A stretch of 64,000 nt of DNA from Sphingomonas alpina (GTDB taxonomy: Bacteria; Pseudomonadota; Alphaproteobacteria; Sphingomonadales; Sphingomonadaceae): assembly GCF_014490665.1 (NCBI RefSeq), contig NZ_CP061038.1:1612001-1676000 (forward strand), in the 5' to 3' direction. Within the stretch, counting starts at the first letter, position 1. Every line of letters starts with the position of its first letter. The notes under the pieces were generated by a model that saw only the letters and a list, made by a program, of their open reading frames with translations, searched no databases and was not told the origin of the DNA. A program made the position numbers and the translations under genes. Below are positions 1-8,876 of the stretch, in pieces.

Positions 1-2
1 CG

Positions 3-119
3 GCGATGGGCGACGGCGCCTATTGGCTGATCCTGACCGGGGACGAGGCGGGGTTGTGGCGGAGCGTCGCGTTCGGCACATTCGAGCCGGTCGCGCTCGA
101 ACAATTTTGCATGGGGTGA
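3..119 (+). CDS. C-terminal fragment of unrecognised protein
   Basis: An open frame runs in from the left edge and stops with TGA at 117-119. The visible 38 residues are mixed polar/aromatic (GAYWLILTG, then LWRSVAFGTFEPV) and end in FCMG. No catalytic motif, membrane segment or repeat is visible, so the function cannot be called. The codon choice (GC-rich third positions) fits a real gene. The next 110 bases hold no convincing ORF. Confidence 0.45.
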   Translation, partial: AMGDGAYWLILTGDEAGLWRSVAFGTFEPVALEQFCMG

Positions 120-231
120 TCAATTCGGGGGGTTAGTATGGCGGGGCTGAATTGGCCTCACCTTCACGCCAAATTCCGCGCAGTTGCAGAAATTTCTGTG
201 AGAAAGAGCTTTTTGAGTGTGCTGCGGGAAT

Positions 232-464
232 CTACGGGAATTTTGTCGGAGCGATACGGAATTTTCGGGTGTACTGCGGGACAATCGGGAAAGGGCGTGA
301 GCGCGGCCTCCGCCCAAGCAGCAGGCGGATCGCGCTGACATCGCCGTAATAGGCGCACCAGGTCAGCCGCGAGGTGTCGCGACGGTTGGTAGCGGTCGCC
401 GTTTTCCCGCCGCGAACAGATCGGTGCTCCCGGCAACGATCGGCTCAAGCACCGCCTCCCCCAT
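232..464 (-). pseudogene. 5' remnant of an ankyrin-repeat gene, frameshifted
   Basis: Reading leftward, a strong ribosome binding site (AGGAGG class) stands just before ATG at 464. The opening frame gives MGEAVLEPIVAGSTDLFAAG and then runs into an early stop. Shifting one frame at a short G-run followed by AAAA (about 395-402) restores a typical ankyrin unit (DTSRLTWCAYYGDVSAIRLLL). After that unit the similarity ends and the frame stops at 232-234. I read this as the 5' end of an ankyrin-repeat gene that lost its 3' part, plus a one-base deletion. The start region is shared with divergent chpT. Confidence 0.5.
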
Positions 465-619
465 GCGCTCCTCCTTTCCCCGCAATTATCACGCGCATCT
501 CCGGCTGTCCGGCCTGAAACAGCGATGGCCCGACCCTGCGAAAAATGGCGATGGGTTGCGCAGAGGCTATAGCATCGCCAGAAGAGCCTCAACAATTTGC
601 CCGGAGCCCAAACCTTATC

Positions 620-1279
620 ATGACCATCAGTCCGGTCGATTTCGCCAGCCTGCTCTGCTCGCGACTATGCCACGATCTGCTCAGCCCGGTCGGCGCGCTC
701 AACAACGGGCTCGAACTGCTCGCCGACGAGCATGACCCGGAAATGCGCCAGCGCTGCCTGGAATTGCTCAACGAAAGCGCGCGTGCCTCTGCCAACAAGC
801 TGAAATTCTTCCGGCTCGCCTTTGGCGCGGCCGGCGGGTTTGGCGAAACGGTGGATTCGCGTGAGGCGCGGGCGGCGATCGAGGGGCTGTTCAGCGACAA
901 TCACCGCGTCAAGCTCGGTTGGCTGGTTGAGGACGCGACCTTGCCGAAGCCGGCGATCAAGGCGCTGCTCAACCTCGCGCTGATCGCGGGCGACGCGCTG
1001 ATCCGTGGCGGGCAGCTCGATGTCGGAGCGGAAAGCGTCGCCGGCCAGGTCGAGATCGTGGTGCGTGCCGATGGGCCGCGCATCGTGCTCGACCAGGAAT
1101 TGCGCAATGCGCTGACCGGCGCGACCGGCGATGCGATCATCACCCCGCGTGCGGCCGCCGCCTATCTCGTCCATGCGCTCGTCGCCGAGGGCGGCGGCAA
1201 GGTACAGGTGTCGGATCCGGCGGATCCGGTGCTGCTGTTCGGGGCGTCGTTCAAGGTCGCCAAGGCGCTGTCGCGCTGA
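620..1279 (+). CDS. chpT: Histidine phosphotransferase ChpT
   Basis: 219 residues from ATG 620. An upstream in-frame ATG at 545 would add a low-quality leader that does not look like the family. The H-box reads RLCHDLLSPVGALNNGLELL, with phospho-accepting His18, followed by a dimerising helical hairpin and a degenerate GHKL-type domain. In alphaproteobacteria ChpT carries phosphate from the hybrid kinase CckA to the master regulator CtrA and to CpdR, controlling cell cycle and motility. It sits upstream of the chemotaxis operon, separated by a repeat and an antisense hydrolase. Confident call from the H-box and alphaproteobacterial context. Confidence 0.85.
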   Translation: MTISPVDFASLLCSRLCHDLLSPVGALNNGLELLADEHDPEMRQRCLELLNESARASANKLKFFRLAFGAAGGFGETVDSREARAAIEGLFSDNHRVKLGWLVEDATLPKPAIKALLNLALIAGDALIRGGQLDVGAESVAGQVEIVVRADGPRIVLDQELRNALTGATGDAIITPRAAAAYLVHALVAEGGGKVQVSDPADPVLLFGASFKVAKALSR

Positions 1280-1293
1280 TTTGATACTCCCAG

Positions 1294-1363
1294 CCGTTCG
1301 CCCCGAGCTTGTCGAAGGGCCGTTCTTCAAGACAGGACTTTGACAAGCTCAGCCCAAAACGGG
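1294..1363. repeat. Palindromic repeat, family A, copy 1
   Basis: The left arm carries CCGAGCTTGTCGAAGGGC and the right arm the complementary TTTGACAAGCTCAG, so the unit can fold into a long hairpin. The same arms occur at 21258-21347 and 38971-39059. This copy is shorter and more diverged than the others. It lies between the convergent ends of chpT and the SGNH hydrolase, a usual position for REP-type elements and compatible with a role in transcript ends. Confidence 0.75.
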
Positions 1364-1392
1364 GAGGGGAATTACCTCCAGCCAACGCCGTT

Positions 1393-2007
1393 CTACAGCT
1401 GACCACACGCTGCCTCGACTCTCGACTGCCAGGCCTTGGCTCCAGCGAGTGAAGGATGCACGCCGTCGTAAGTCTCTTGCGGTGTCAATCCGGTGACGAA
1501 TACCCCGCCGCGTGTCTTTGCGAGGTGGCGCAGCATGTCGTTCATCCGATCCGCCGTTGCGTGGTCCCTGGCCTTGAGTGATGTGATACCGATAATGATC
1601 GGCTTGCCCGGCCATAGCCCTGCCAACTCGGTCGTCCGGGCGGCCCAGGCATCCAGATCGGTCCCCTGATACAGATCGTTGACGCCGACCGCGAACACGA
1701 CCCTGGACGGCCGGGCCATCGTGATCGCAGACGTGGCGAAAGCGACGAGATCGGTCGAGCGCGCGCCGCCGATGCCGCCGTTGATCGCGGTGAGGCCGCA
1801 CAAAGGCGGCAGCGCCTGCATCTCGACGATGCTGTCGCCGATCAACAGCATCTGACCCGGCCCCGCCTGGTGGACGATCGCGCGCATCACGCCCAGCCGG
1901 CGTTGTTCATAGACATCGCCGCGGCCGTGGCGCCCAAGCAGGAAGCCGGCGGAGGCCGCGATCGAAACCGCCAGCGCCACGATCAGGATTTTTGCCGCAC
2001 TGCTCAT
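1393..2007 (-). CDS. SGNH/GDSL-family hydrolase, membrane-anchored
   Basis: 204 residues. An N-terminal hydrophobic helix (residues 7-25) probably anchors or exports the protein. SGNH blocks are clear: block I IGDSI with nucleophile Ser59, block II GGIGG, block III GVND, and block V DGVHPS with Asp181 and His184. These enzymes are esterases or lipases, often acting on acetylated glycans or lysophospholipids; the substrate here is unknown. It is convergent with chpT and divergent from cheA. The start at 2007 is the first Met before the anchor; the much longer open frame across cheA is a codon-bias shadow. Confidence 0.8.
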   Translation of the reverse strand: MSSAAKILIVALAVSIAASAGFLLGRHGRGDVYEQRRLGVMRAIVHQAGPGQMLLIGDSIVEMQALPPLCGLTAINGGIGGARSTDLVAFATSAITMARPSRVVFAVGVNDLYQGTDLDAWAARTTELAGLWPGKPIIIGITSLKARDHATADRMNDMLRHLAKTRGGVFVTGLTPQETYDGVHPSLAGAKAWQSRVEAACGQL

Positions 2008-2076
2008 CTGCCCGGATAATAACGCCTCTTTAACCGCTTTTATACCATGGTCCGGGCCGCAGCCGCGCGGGGACAC

Positions 2077-4386
2077 ATGGACGATCTGCTTCAAGAATTT
2101 ATCGCCGAGACGCGTGAGACGCTGGAAGCGCTTTCCGGCGAGATCATCGCGTGGGAGAGCGATCCTTCGGACCGCAACCGGCTCGATGCGATTTTTCGCT
2201 TCGTCCATACGGTAAAGGGCAGCTGCGGCTTTCTCGATCTGCCCCGGCTTGCCCGGCTCAGCCATGCTGCCGAGGATGTGCTGGCGGCGGTACGGTCCGG
2301 TGCGCGCGAACCCGATACCGCGCTGGTCAATGCTGTGCTCGCGATCGTCGACCGGATCGGCGAGATCGTCGAGGCGATCGATGCCGGCGCGGCGCTCGAC
2401 GATACCGGCGAGGATCTGCTGATCGCGGCGCTCGACCAGGGATCGGCGTCGGCGGTCCAGGCATCGATTCCGGCGGCGGTCCGCGCGCCGTCGCGCAGCG
2501 TGCGTCTCAATGTCGACCTGCTTGACCGGATGATGTCGGGCATGTCCGACATGGTGCTGGCGCGGAACGAACTGGCGCGGCGCCTGCGCGACGATGGCGC
2601 CGATCCGGCGGTCGAGGCAGCGCTCGAGCGCCTGTCGCTGACTGTCGCGGAAATGCGCGATACGGTGACCCGGACGCGCATGCAGAAGATCGACGCGCTG
2701 TTTTCCGCGCTGCCGCGGATGGTGCGCGATACCGCGGCGGAGCTGGGCAAGCTGGTGACGCTCCATGTCGAGGGCGCCGATGTCGAGCTCGATCGCGAAA
2801 TGATCGAGATGATGCGCGATCCGCTGGTCCATATCGTGCGCAATTCGATCGATCACGGCATCGAGACACCGGCGCAGCGCCGCGCGCTGGGCAAGCGCGA
2901 GAGCGGCCGGCTGACGGTCGCGGCGCGGCAATCGGGCAACCAGATCATTATCGAGATCAGCGATGACGGCCAGGGGATCAATACCGACCGGCTGATCGCC
3001 AAGATCGCCGGCACCGGCCGTTCGGAACGCGAACTGCGCGCGCTGAGCGACAAGGCCAAGCTTGACCTGGTGTTCGAAGCCGGGCTGTCGACCAAGGACG
3101 AGGCGACCGCAATTTCCGGGCGCGGCGTCGGCATGGATGTTGTGCGGACCAATATCGAACAGATTGGCGGCCGCATCGATCTGGACAACAGCCCGGGCAA
3201 GGGGCTGCGGATTGCGATCCATGTGCCGCTGACCCTGTCGATCATCTCTACCATCGGCGTCGGCGTCGGCGACCAGCGTTTTGCGATCTCGCGCCAGGCG
3301 ATCGAGGAAATCGTGCGCGTCGGCGGCGACGCGATCCGTATCGACATGCTCGGCGATACGCCGGCTGCGACGGTGCGCGAGCGACGTATGCCGCTGGTCG
3401 ACCTGACCGGCACGCTCGGCATGCCTGTGGGGCACACGCCGCCTTCGATGCTGGTCATCGTCAGCGTGGTCGGCGGCAGCTATGCACTGGCGGTCGACTC
3501 TGTGCTCGATCATGAGGAACTGGTGATCAAGCCGGCCGCTCCGGCGGTGATGGCGACCGGGCTTTATGCCGGTCAGACGCTACCCGATAGCGGCCTGCCC
3601 ATGCTGCTGCTCGATTGCACCGGTATCGCCTCGGTCGCCGGGCTTGCGTTCCACCGCGAGATTTCGGCCGATGACGACGAGCCCGAGGCGATAGCGGCCG
3701 AGCGCCCGTCCGCCTTGCTGTTTGACGATCTCGACGGCGTCCGCCGCTTGGTGCCGCTGTCGGTGATCGACCGCGTCGAGCCGGTTTCGGCCGATGCGAT
3801 CCGCTTTGCCGCGGGTCGACTGAGGCTGTCGATCGATGGCCGCATCATCCCGCTGGCGACGCAGGGCGAGATCGGCAGTCGCCTCGACGTGTCGGTGCTG
3901 CGGCTACGCGATGGCGCCATGGAGATCGGCTATGCGATCGCCGAGGCGCTCGACATCGTCGCCTTGCCCGATACGATCGCACCAGCACATGAACTCGGTC
4001 CGGTGGCGGGCGTGGTCGCGCTCGACGACGAGCAGATCGAACTGCTCGATGTGCATTGGCTGTTCGCGACACATGGTGAAGAGAATTGCCAGGAAAGCCC
4101 GCCTCTGTGCCTGATCGATGGTGCCGACACGGCGTGGATGACCACCTTCCTGAAGCCGGCGCTGGAAGGGGCGGGCTACAAGGTGACGACGAAGCTCAAG
4201 CCGGGCGAGGCGGCGGCGGTGGTACTGACCATGGATAGCGGCGCGCCGGCGCAGATCGGTACGGCGCCGGTCGTCCGCCTGCGCCAGGATCGTTCCGCAA
4301 ACGGGGCGAATGACGACAGCATTTATCGCTATGACCGCGGCGCACTGCTCGCGGCGCTCGCCGCGCGGGCAGGGGAAGGCCAATGA
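2077..4386 (+). CDS. cheA: Chemotaxis histidine kinase CheA with C-terminal extension
   Basis: 769 residues from ATG 2077 (MDDLLQEFIAETRE); the ATG at 2047 would add ten unrelated residues. Domains in order: an HPt/P1 domain with phosphorylatable His44 (FVHTVKGSCGF); a P3 dimerisation helix pair near 150-200; a HATPase with an N-box near 250-265 (HIVRNSIDHGIE) and G-boxes DDGQGI and GRGVGMD; and a CheW-like P5 domain from about 385. A second region after residue 540 looks like another, weaker CheW-like fold. The last 95 residues resemble a shrunken receiver. No clear P2 CheY-binding domain is visible. The gene overlaps cheW by four bases (ATGA) and is translationally coupled to it. Confidence 0.93.
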   Translation: MDDLLQEFIAETRETLEALSGEIIAWESDPSDRNRLDAIFRFVHTVKGSCGFLDLPRLARLSHAAEDVLAAVRSGAREPDTALVNAVLAIVDRIGEIVEAIDAGAALDDTGEDLLIAALDQGSASAVQASIPAAVRAPSRSVRLNVDLLDRMMSGMSDMVLARNELARRLRDDGADPAVEAALERLSLTVAEMRDTVTRTRMQKIDALFSALPRMVRDTAAELGKLVTLHVEGADVELDREMIEMMRDPLVHIVRNSIDHGIETPAQRRALGKRESGRLTVAARQSGNQIIIEISDDGQGINTDRLIAKIAGTGRSERELRALSDKAKLDLVFEAGLSTKDEATAISGRGVGMDVVRTNIEQIGGRIDLDNSPGKGLRIAIHVPLTLSIISTIGVGVGDQRFAISRQAIEEIVRVGGDAIRIDMLGDTPAATVRERRMPLVDLTGTLGMPVGHTPPSMLVIVSVVGGSYALAVDSVLDHEELVIKPAAPAVMATGLYAGQTLPDSGLPMLLLDCTGIASVAGLAFHREISADDDEPEAIAAERPSALLFDDLDGVRRLVPLSVIDRVEPVSADAIRFAAGRLRLSIDGRIIPLATQGEIGSRLDVSVLRLRDGAMEIGYAIAEALDIVALPDTIAPAHELGPVAGVVALDDEQIELLDVHWLFATHGEENCQESPPLCLIDGADTAWMTTFLKPALEGAGYKVTTKLKPGEAAAVVLTMDSGAPAQIGTAPVVRLRQDRSANGANDDSIYRYDRGALLAALAARAGEGQ

Positions 4387-4814
4387 CCCAGTTATTCCTG
4401 ATCGCGCATATCGCCGGTCGCGCGGTGGCGATCGAATCCGGGCAAGTCGAATCGGTCGTCGATATCGGCGACGTCATTCCGGTGCCCCGCGCCGCGACCC
4501 AGGTGCTTGGCCTGGCGGCATTGCGTAGCCGCGTGGTGACGGTGATCGACACACGCGCCGCGCTGGGCGTGGCGGCCGCCCCGGTACCGGCAACGCGCGC
4601 GATCATCACGCTGGCCGATGGTCATCATTATGCCGTGCTGGTCGATTCGCTTGAGGATGTGGCGCCCTTCGACCTCGCGCCCTTGTCATCCGGGATCGTG
4701 CTTGACGGCGGTTGGCGCGCGACCGGATGCGGGATCGTCGAGCGCGACGGGGAGGCTATTCTCGCGATCGACCTGCGCGCGCTGATTCCAGGGCTGGCCG
4801 CGCTGGCGGCGTGA
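4383..4814 (+). CDS. cheW: Chemotaxis coupling protein CheW
   Basis: 143 residues, the usual CheW length. It starts inside the cheA stop (ATGA). The beta-rich CheW fold is recognisable: LIAHIAGRAVAIESGQVESVV, the VPRAATQVLGLAALRSRVVTVIDTR block, and the final AILAIDLRALIP strand. CheW links chemoreceptors to CheA in the array at the inner membrane. No methyl-accepting receptor gene lies in this window, so the receptors must be elsewhere. Confidence 0.9.
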   Translation: MTQLFLIAHIAGRAVAIESGQVESVVDIGDVIPVPRAATQVLGLAALRSRVVTVIDTRAALGVAAAPVPATRAIITLADGHHYAVLVDSLEDVAPFDLAPLSSGIVLDGGWRATGCGIVERDGEAILAIDLRALIPGLAALAA

Positions 4815-4897
4815 TCATCGCCGGCCGATTTTTACAAATTAACGCGACGCTTACGGGTTTCCGGCAAAGAGGGACGTGAGCGGGACAGGATGTGCAA

Positions 4898-5263
4898 ATG
4901 AAGACGTGTCTGGTGGTTGATGATTCGAAGGTGATCCGCAAGGTCGCCCGGCACATCCTCGAAACGTTGAACTTCAACGTGTCGGAGGCGGGCGATGGCC
5001 GCGAAGCGCTCGATTCCTGCCTGGCATCCGCGCCCGATGTGATCCTGCTCGACTGGAACATGCCGGTAATGAGCGGGATGGATTTCCTGCGTGCGCTGCG
5101 CGACAGCGCCGTGACGCATCGGCCAAAGGTCGTTTTCTGCACGACCGAGAACGGCATGGCGCATATCCGTGCCGCGATCGAGGCCGGTGCCGACGAATAT
5201 GTGATGAAGCCATTCGATCGCGAGACGCTGGAAAGCAAGCTCCAGATCGTCGGCATGGCCTGA
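4898..5263 (+). CDS. cheY: Response regulator CheY
   Basis: 121 residues, a stand-alone receiver. The acidic pocket is VVDDS, the phospho-acceptor is Asp52 (ILLDWNMP), the switch Thr is in FCTTEN and the conserved Lys is in VMKPF. ATG 4898 has AGGA seven bases upstream and is preferred over GTG 4892. The WNMP after the aspartate and the CTTEN motif resemble the alphaproteobacterial CheY group. An 83-base gap separates it from cheW. It contains TTAA-N7-CTTAC, only a partial match to a CtrA box. Confidence 0.9.
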   Translation: MKTCLVVDDSKVIRKVARHILETLNFNVSEAGDGREALDSCLASAPDVILLDWNMPVMSGMDFLRALRDSAVTHRPKVVFCTTENGMAHIRAAIEAGADEYVMKPFDRETLESKLQIVGMA

Positions 5264-5273
5264 CGCCGTCGCC

Positions 5274-6353
5274 ATGCACAGCCCGCCCATCGAGGCACAG
5301 TCCACCCGTGCCGATATGCGCGGTCCCGGTCGCGCGCCCCGCATCCTGATCGTCGATGATTCGGCCGTCGCTCGCGCAGTGATCGGCCGCATGATCGAGG
5401 GTAGCCGTCGCTTCGCGGTGGCCGGATCGGTGCCCAATGCGCAGGCCGCGATGGCCTTTCTCAAGACCAATCATGTCGATGCGATCCTGCTCGATATCGA
5501 TATGCCGGGAATCGACGGCCTCACCGCCTTGCCCGACCTGATCGCGCTGAGCGGCGGGGCAAAGGTCCTGGTCGTCTCGTCATCCTGCGACGAGGGCGCC
5601 GCGGCGACGGTCCAGGCATTGGCGCTGGGCGCCGCCGACACGCTGGTGAAACCGGGCGTCGGTGCCTTTGCCGGCCGCTTTGCCAAGGTGCTGTCCGACA
5701 AGCTTACGCGCCTGCTCGAAATCGACCATCTCGCGATTGACGTGATGCCGACGGTGTCGGCGCGAAGCGATAGCGGCGGCTTCGATATTGTTGCGATCGG
5801 TGCCTCCACCGGCGGCATCCACGCACTCAGCCAGTTGCTACGCGAGATTCCGGCAAGCTTCCCACTGCCGATCCTGATCACCCAGCATCTGCCCGAATCC
5901 TTCATGCCCTATTTCGCGGCGCAGGTGGCAGTGCTTGCCGGGCGCCCTTGCGAGGTGGCCACCGACTGCCTGCGCATCCGCCCGGGGCGGGTGATCATCG
6001 CGCCGGGCGATGGTCATCTTCGGCTGGTCAATCTCGGTGACGGGGCCGCGGCCGTGCGGCTGACGCGTGAGCCGGTGAAGAGCGGGTGCATGCCCTCGGT
6101 CGACCCGATGTTCGAAAGCCTCGCCGATGTGTACGGCGCCCGCGCGCTGGCGATCGTGCTGAGCGGGATGGGCCGTGATGGCAGCGAAGGAGCGAAGCGG
6201 TTGAGCGAAGCCGGCGGCTGCGTCGTCGTGCAGGATCAGGCCAGCTCGGTCGTGTGGGGCATGCCCGGCGCGATCGCCAGCGCGGGGGGCGCCAATGCGA
6301 TCCTGCCCCCGGATGAGATCGGTCGCCTCATCGCGATGCGGCGGCGGCCCTGA
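5274..6353 (+). CDS. cheB: Chemotaxis methylesterase/deamidase CheB
   Basis: 359 residues. An N-terminal receiver (about 20-140) has phospho-acceptor Asp74 (LLDIDMPGIDG). A linker leads to the CheB methylesterase domain (about 165-350), with nucleophile Ser178 in GASTGG, the ITQHLPESF His block and the GMGRDGSEG aspartate block. It removes methyl groups from receptors during adaptation. It starts ten bases after cheY and its stop overlaps the cheR start, so cheY-cheB-cheR are one translational unit. Confidence 0.93.
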   Translation: MHSPPIEAQSTRADMRGPGRAPRILIVDDSAVARAVIGRMIEGSRRFAVAGSVPNAQAAMAFLKTNHVDAILLDIDMPGIDGLTALPDLIALSGGAKVLVVSSSCDEGAAATVQALALGAADTLVKPGVGAFAGRFAKVLSDKLTRLLEIDHLAIDVMPTVSARSDSGGFDIVAIGASTGGIHALSQLLREIPASFPLPILITQHLPESFMPYFAAQVAVLAGRPCEVATDCLRIRPGRVIIAPGDGHLRLVNLGDGAAAVRLTREPVKSGCMPSVDPMFESLADVYGARALAIVLSGMGRDGSEGAKRLSEAGGCVVVQDQASSVVWGMPGAIASAGGANAILPPDEIGRLIAMRRRP

Positions 6354-7243
6354 TGCTGCTTCCCATGCCTCCCGGACCGCGCTCGACCACTTCCTTGTCG
6401 GCTGTCCGCCCAACCGGCGCGATGCATATCTTCGCCGCATTGCTTGAACAGCGCACCGGGCAGCAGATCGCGGCGAACCGCGAATGGCGGATCGAGACCG
6501 CGCTCAAGCCGGTGCTGCGCGAACGCGGACTGCAAACGCTCGACGAACTCGCCGGAGCGATCGTCGACGGGCGCGACCCGCTGGTCGCCGACCAGGTGGT
6601 CGACGCGCTGCTCAACCAGGAAAGCTCCTTCTTCCGGGATGCGGCGGTGCTCGACATGATTCCTCCGGCACTGGACGCGATGCGTGTCGAGAGCCCGGGG
6701 CGGCGGTTGCGCGTCTGGTCTGCCGGATGCTCGATGGGGCAGGAGCCATTGTCACTGGCGATGCTGTTCGCGGAGCAGGAAGAAGCGAAGGGTGTGCAAT
6801 CACCGGAGATCGTTGCGACCGACGTATCGGAGACTGCGATTTCGCGCGCGCGTGCCGGGCGTTTCTCGCAGTTCGAGATCCAGCGCGGGCTGCCCGTGCG
6901 GCGGATGATGCGCTGGTTCGATACGATTGGCGTGGATTGGGTGGCACGGCCGGAACTGGTTCGCCGCGTTTCGTTCCGCCGCCTCAATCTTGTCGCGGAT
7001 CCGTTGCCGATCGGTCGTTTCGACGTGATCCTGTGCCGCAACGTCCTGCTTTATCTGTCACCGGCGCTGCGCACCCAGGTCCTCGACCGGCTTGCGCAAG
7101 TGATGCGACCGGGCGGTTTGCTGGTGCTCGGCGCCGGCGAAACAGTGATCGGCCAGACCGAGGCCTTCCGGCCGTCGCCCGACTATCGCGGCTTGTATGA
7201 GCCGACCGGTGTCACGCCCTGCAGTGTTGCCGTCCGCGCCTGA
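6353..7243 (+). CDS. cheR: Chemotaxis methyltransferase CheR
   Basis: 296 residues from ATG 6353, which overlaps the cheB stop. A second candidate start at 6422 (MHIFAALLEQRTG) fits the usual N-terminus better and would give 273 residues. It has the helical N-domain, then the SAM-binding domain with ESSFFRD, VWSAGCSMGQEPLSLAM (SAM loop), ATDVSETAISRARAG and FDVILCRNVLLYL. It methylates receptor glutamates, opposing CheB. CheD and CheZ are absent from this cluster. Confidence 0.92.
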   Translation: MLLPMPPGPRSTTSLSAVRPTGAMHIFAALLEQRTGQQIAANREWRIETALKPVLRERGLQTLDELAGAIVDGRDPLVADQVVDALLNQESSFFRDAAVLDMIPPALDAMRVESPGRRLRVWSAGCSMGQEPLSLAMLFAEQEEAKGVQSPEIVATDVSETAISRARAGRFSQFEIQRGLPVRRMMRWFDTIGVDWVARPELVRRVSFRRLNLVADPLPIGRFDVILCRNVLLYLSPALRTQVLDRLAQVMRPGGLLVLGAGETVIGQTEAFRPSPDYRGLYEPTGVTPCSVAVRA

Positions 7244-7284
7244 GGGCGGTTTACTTTGCCCGTGTAAGACCGCAAGCGACGGCA

Positions 7285-8181
7285 GTGACCGCACCGCCGC
7301 CCAAAGCCATCAGTTTCGGCGCCCACGACCTGCTGGTCGTGCTGGCAATGAACATATTGTGGGGCCTGAATGTCATCGCGGTGAAGATGGCGGTGATGGC
7401 GATCGCGCCCTTGACCGCGGGCTTCCTGCGTCAGCTGATCGTCCTGGTTGTGTGCGCCAGCGCGCTCCGGATCGTGCCGGGCAGGATGCGGCTGCTGACC
7501 ATTCTCGGCATTCTCTCGGGCGGCGTTTTCTATGTCGCGATCAATTTTTCGCTCGCCATTTCCGACAATGTCGGCGCGCTTGCGATCGCCGGGCAATTGG
7601 GCGTGCCCTTTTCGCTGCTGCTCGCGATCCTGGTGTTCCGTGAACGGATTCGCCTGCCGCGCATTGCCGGCATCGCTCTGTCCTTTGGCGGCGTGGTGCT
7701 CTTGGTGTTCGACCCTGCCGCCGCGCGCGAGGTGCCGGGCCTGGCATTGACCGCGATCGGCAGTTTCATCTGGGCGATCTGTTCGCTGATCCAGCGCTAC
7801 CTGATCGGCGTACCGGTGCTGACCATCTATGCCTGGATCGGCTTCTGGGGAACGATCACGCTGGGCACGCTCGCCTGGTTCATCGAGCCCGTGGCGATGC
7901 GCGCGATCCCCGATCTGCCGCTGCGAACCTTGGGCTGGGTCGCCTTCTCCGCGCTCGGATCGACCGTGATCGGGCAGGGATCCATGTCCTGGCTGCTGCA
8001 GCGCCATCCGGTCAGCATCGTCACGCCATTGACTCTTGCGGCACCGGTCGTGTCGGTCTTTGCCGCATCCTGGTATTTCGGAACGCCGCTGACCGTGCTT
8101 ATGCTGAGCGGCGGGGCTGTGGCGATGCTGGGCGTCGCGATCGTCACCATCCGGACGGCAAGGGCAGGGGATACGCCATGA
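7285..8181 (+). CDS. EamA/DMT-family transporter
   Basis: 298 residues with about ten hydrophobic helices in two repeated halves, as in the EamA (DUF6) drug/metabolite superfamily. The first helix NILWGLNVIAVKMAV and the motif SALGSTVIGQGSMSWLLQR in the second half are typical. It sits in the inner membrane and probably exports a small metabolite; the substrate cannot be told. The start is GTG 7285. The next gene begins inside its stop (ATGA), so the two are co-translated. Confidence 0.85.
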   Translation: MTAPPPKAISFGAHDLLVVLAMNILWGLNVIAVKMAVMAIAPLTAGFLRQLIVLVVCASALRIVPGRMRLLTILGILSGGVFYVAINFSLAISDNVGALAIAGQLGVPFSLLLAILVFRERIRLPRIAGIALSFGGVVLLVFDPAAAREVPGLALTAIGSFIWAICSLIQRYLIGVPVLTIYAWIGFWGTITLGTLAWFIEPVAMRAIPDLPLRTLGWVAFSALGSTVIGQGSMSWLLQRHPVSIVTPLTLAAPVVSVFAASWYFGTPLTVLMLSGGAVAMLGVAIVTIRTARAGDTP

Positions 8182-8867
8182 CCATCATCGAAACGCCGTC
8201 GCCCAATTTCGACGACCGTGCGCTGCCCGTGTCGATGATCGTGCTGCATTATACCGGGATGAACGATGCGGACTCGGCGATCGCCCGGCTGACCGATCCT
8301 GAAGCCAAGGTTTCCGCGCATTATCTGGTCAAGGAAGATGGCACGATCCTGCGCATGGTCGCCGAGGACAAGCGCGCCTGGCATGCCGGCAAGTCGCACT
8401 GGCGGCACATCACCGACGTCAACAGCGCAAGCATCGGCATCGAGATCGTCAATCCGGGGCATGAATGGGGCTATCGCCCATTCCCGGAGGAGCAGATCGA
8501 TGCGCTGATCCCGCTGGTCCATGAGATCAAGGAACGTCACGGCATCACGCGCGGCAATGTGGTGGGTCATTCCGACGTCGCGCCGACCCGCAAACAGGAT
8601 CCGGGTGAACTATTCCCCTGGGCACGGCTGGCGAAAGTTCGGCTCGCGCTGCCCCGTCCCTCGAAGAATCTGATGGACCCGGGCTGGACTGAAGGCGGCT
8701 TTCTGCTTGCACTGGAGCGCTTCGGCTATGATGTCGCCGACAAGCTCGCCGCCGTGGTCGCTTTCCAGCGTCGCTTTCGCCCGGAACTGATCGACGGCGA
8801 GATCGACGGCGAGTGCCGCTGCATCCTGCTCGCACTGCTGTTGCCAAAACCGCAAGGGGACGAGTAG
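8178..8867 (+). CDS. N-acetylmuramoyl-L-alanine amidase, AmpD-like
   Basis: 229 residues, Amidase_2 fold. Zinc ligands can be placed at His24 (VLHYTGM), His131 (GHSDVAPTRKQDPG) and Asp141, which replaces the third zinc ligand as in AmpD. SAHYLVKEDGTI, AWHAGKSHW and SIGIEIVNPG are family blocks. The last 60 residues look like a small peptidoglycan-binding helical domain. There is no signal peptide, so it probably acts in the cytoplasm on recycled anhydro-muropeptides. It is coupled to the EamA gene; rnpB follows directly. Confidence 0.87.
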   Translation: MTIIETPSPNFDDRALPVSMIVLHYTGMNDADSAIARLTDPEAKVSAHYLVKEDGTILRMVAEDKRAWHAGKSHWRHITDVNSASIGIEIVNPGHEWGYRPFPEEQIDALIPLVHEIKERHGITRGNVVGHSDVAPTRKQDPGELFPWARLAKVRLALPRPSKNLMDPGWTEGGFLLALERFGYDVADKLAAVVAFQRRFRPELIDGEIDGECRCILLALLLPKPQGDE

Positions 8868-8876
8868 GGCGGTCGT

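Noticed and set aside
2041..2076. Start of CheA at 2047
   Set aside because: Adds MVRAAAARGH, not family-like; MDDLLQEF at 2077 matches the HPt start.
1393..3513. A 706-residue minus-strand frame across cheA
   Set aside because: Only its last 204 residues (the SGNH hydrolase) have family motifs; the rest is the mirror of cheA in high-GC DNA.
4815..4897. CtrA box before cheY
   Set aside because: TTAA-N7-CTTAC is only a partial match to TTAA-N7-TTAAC.
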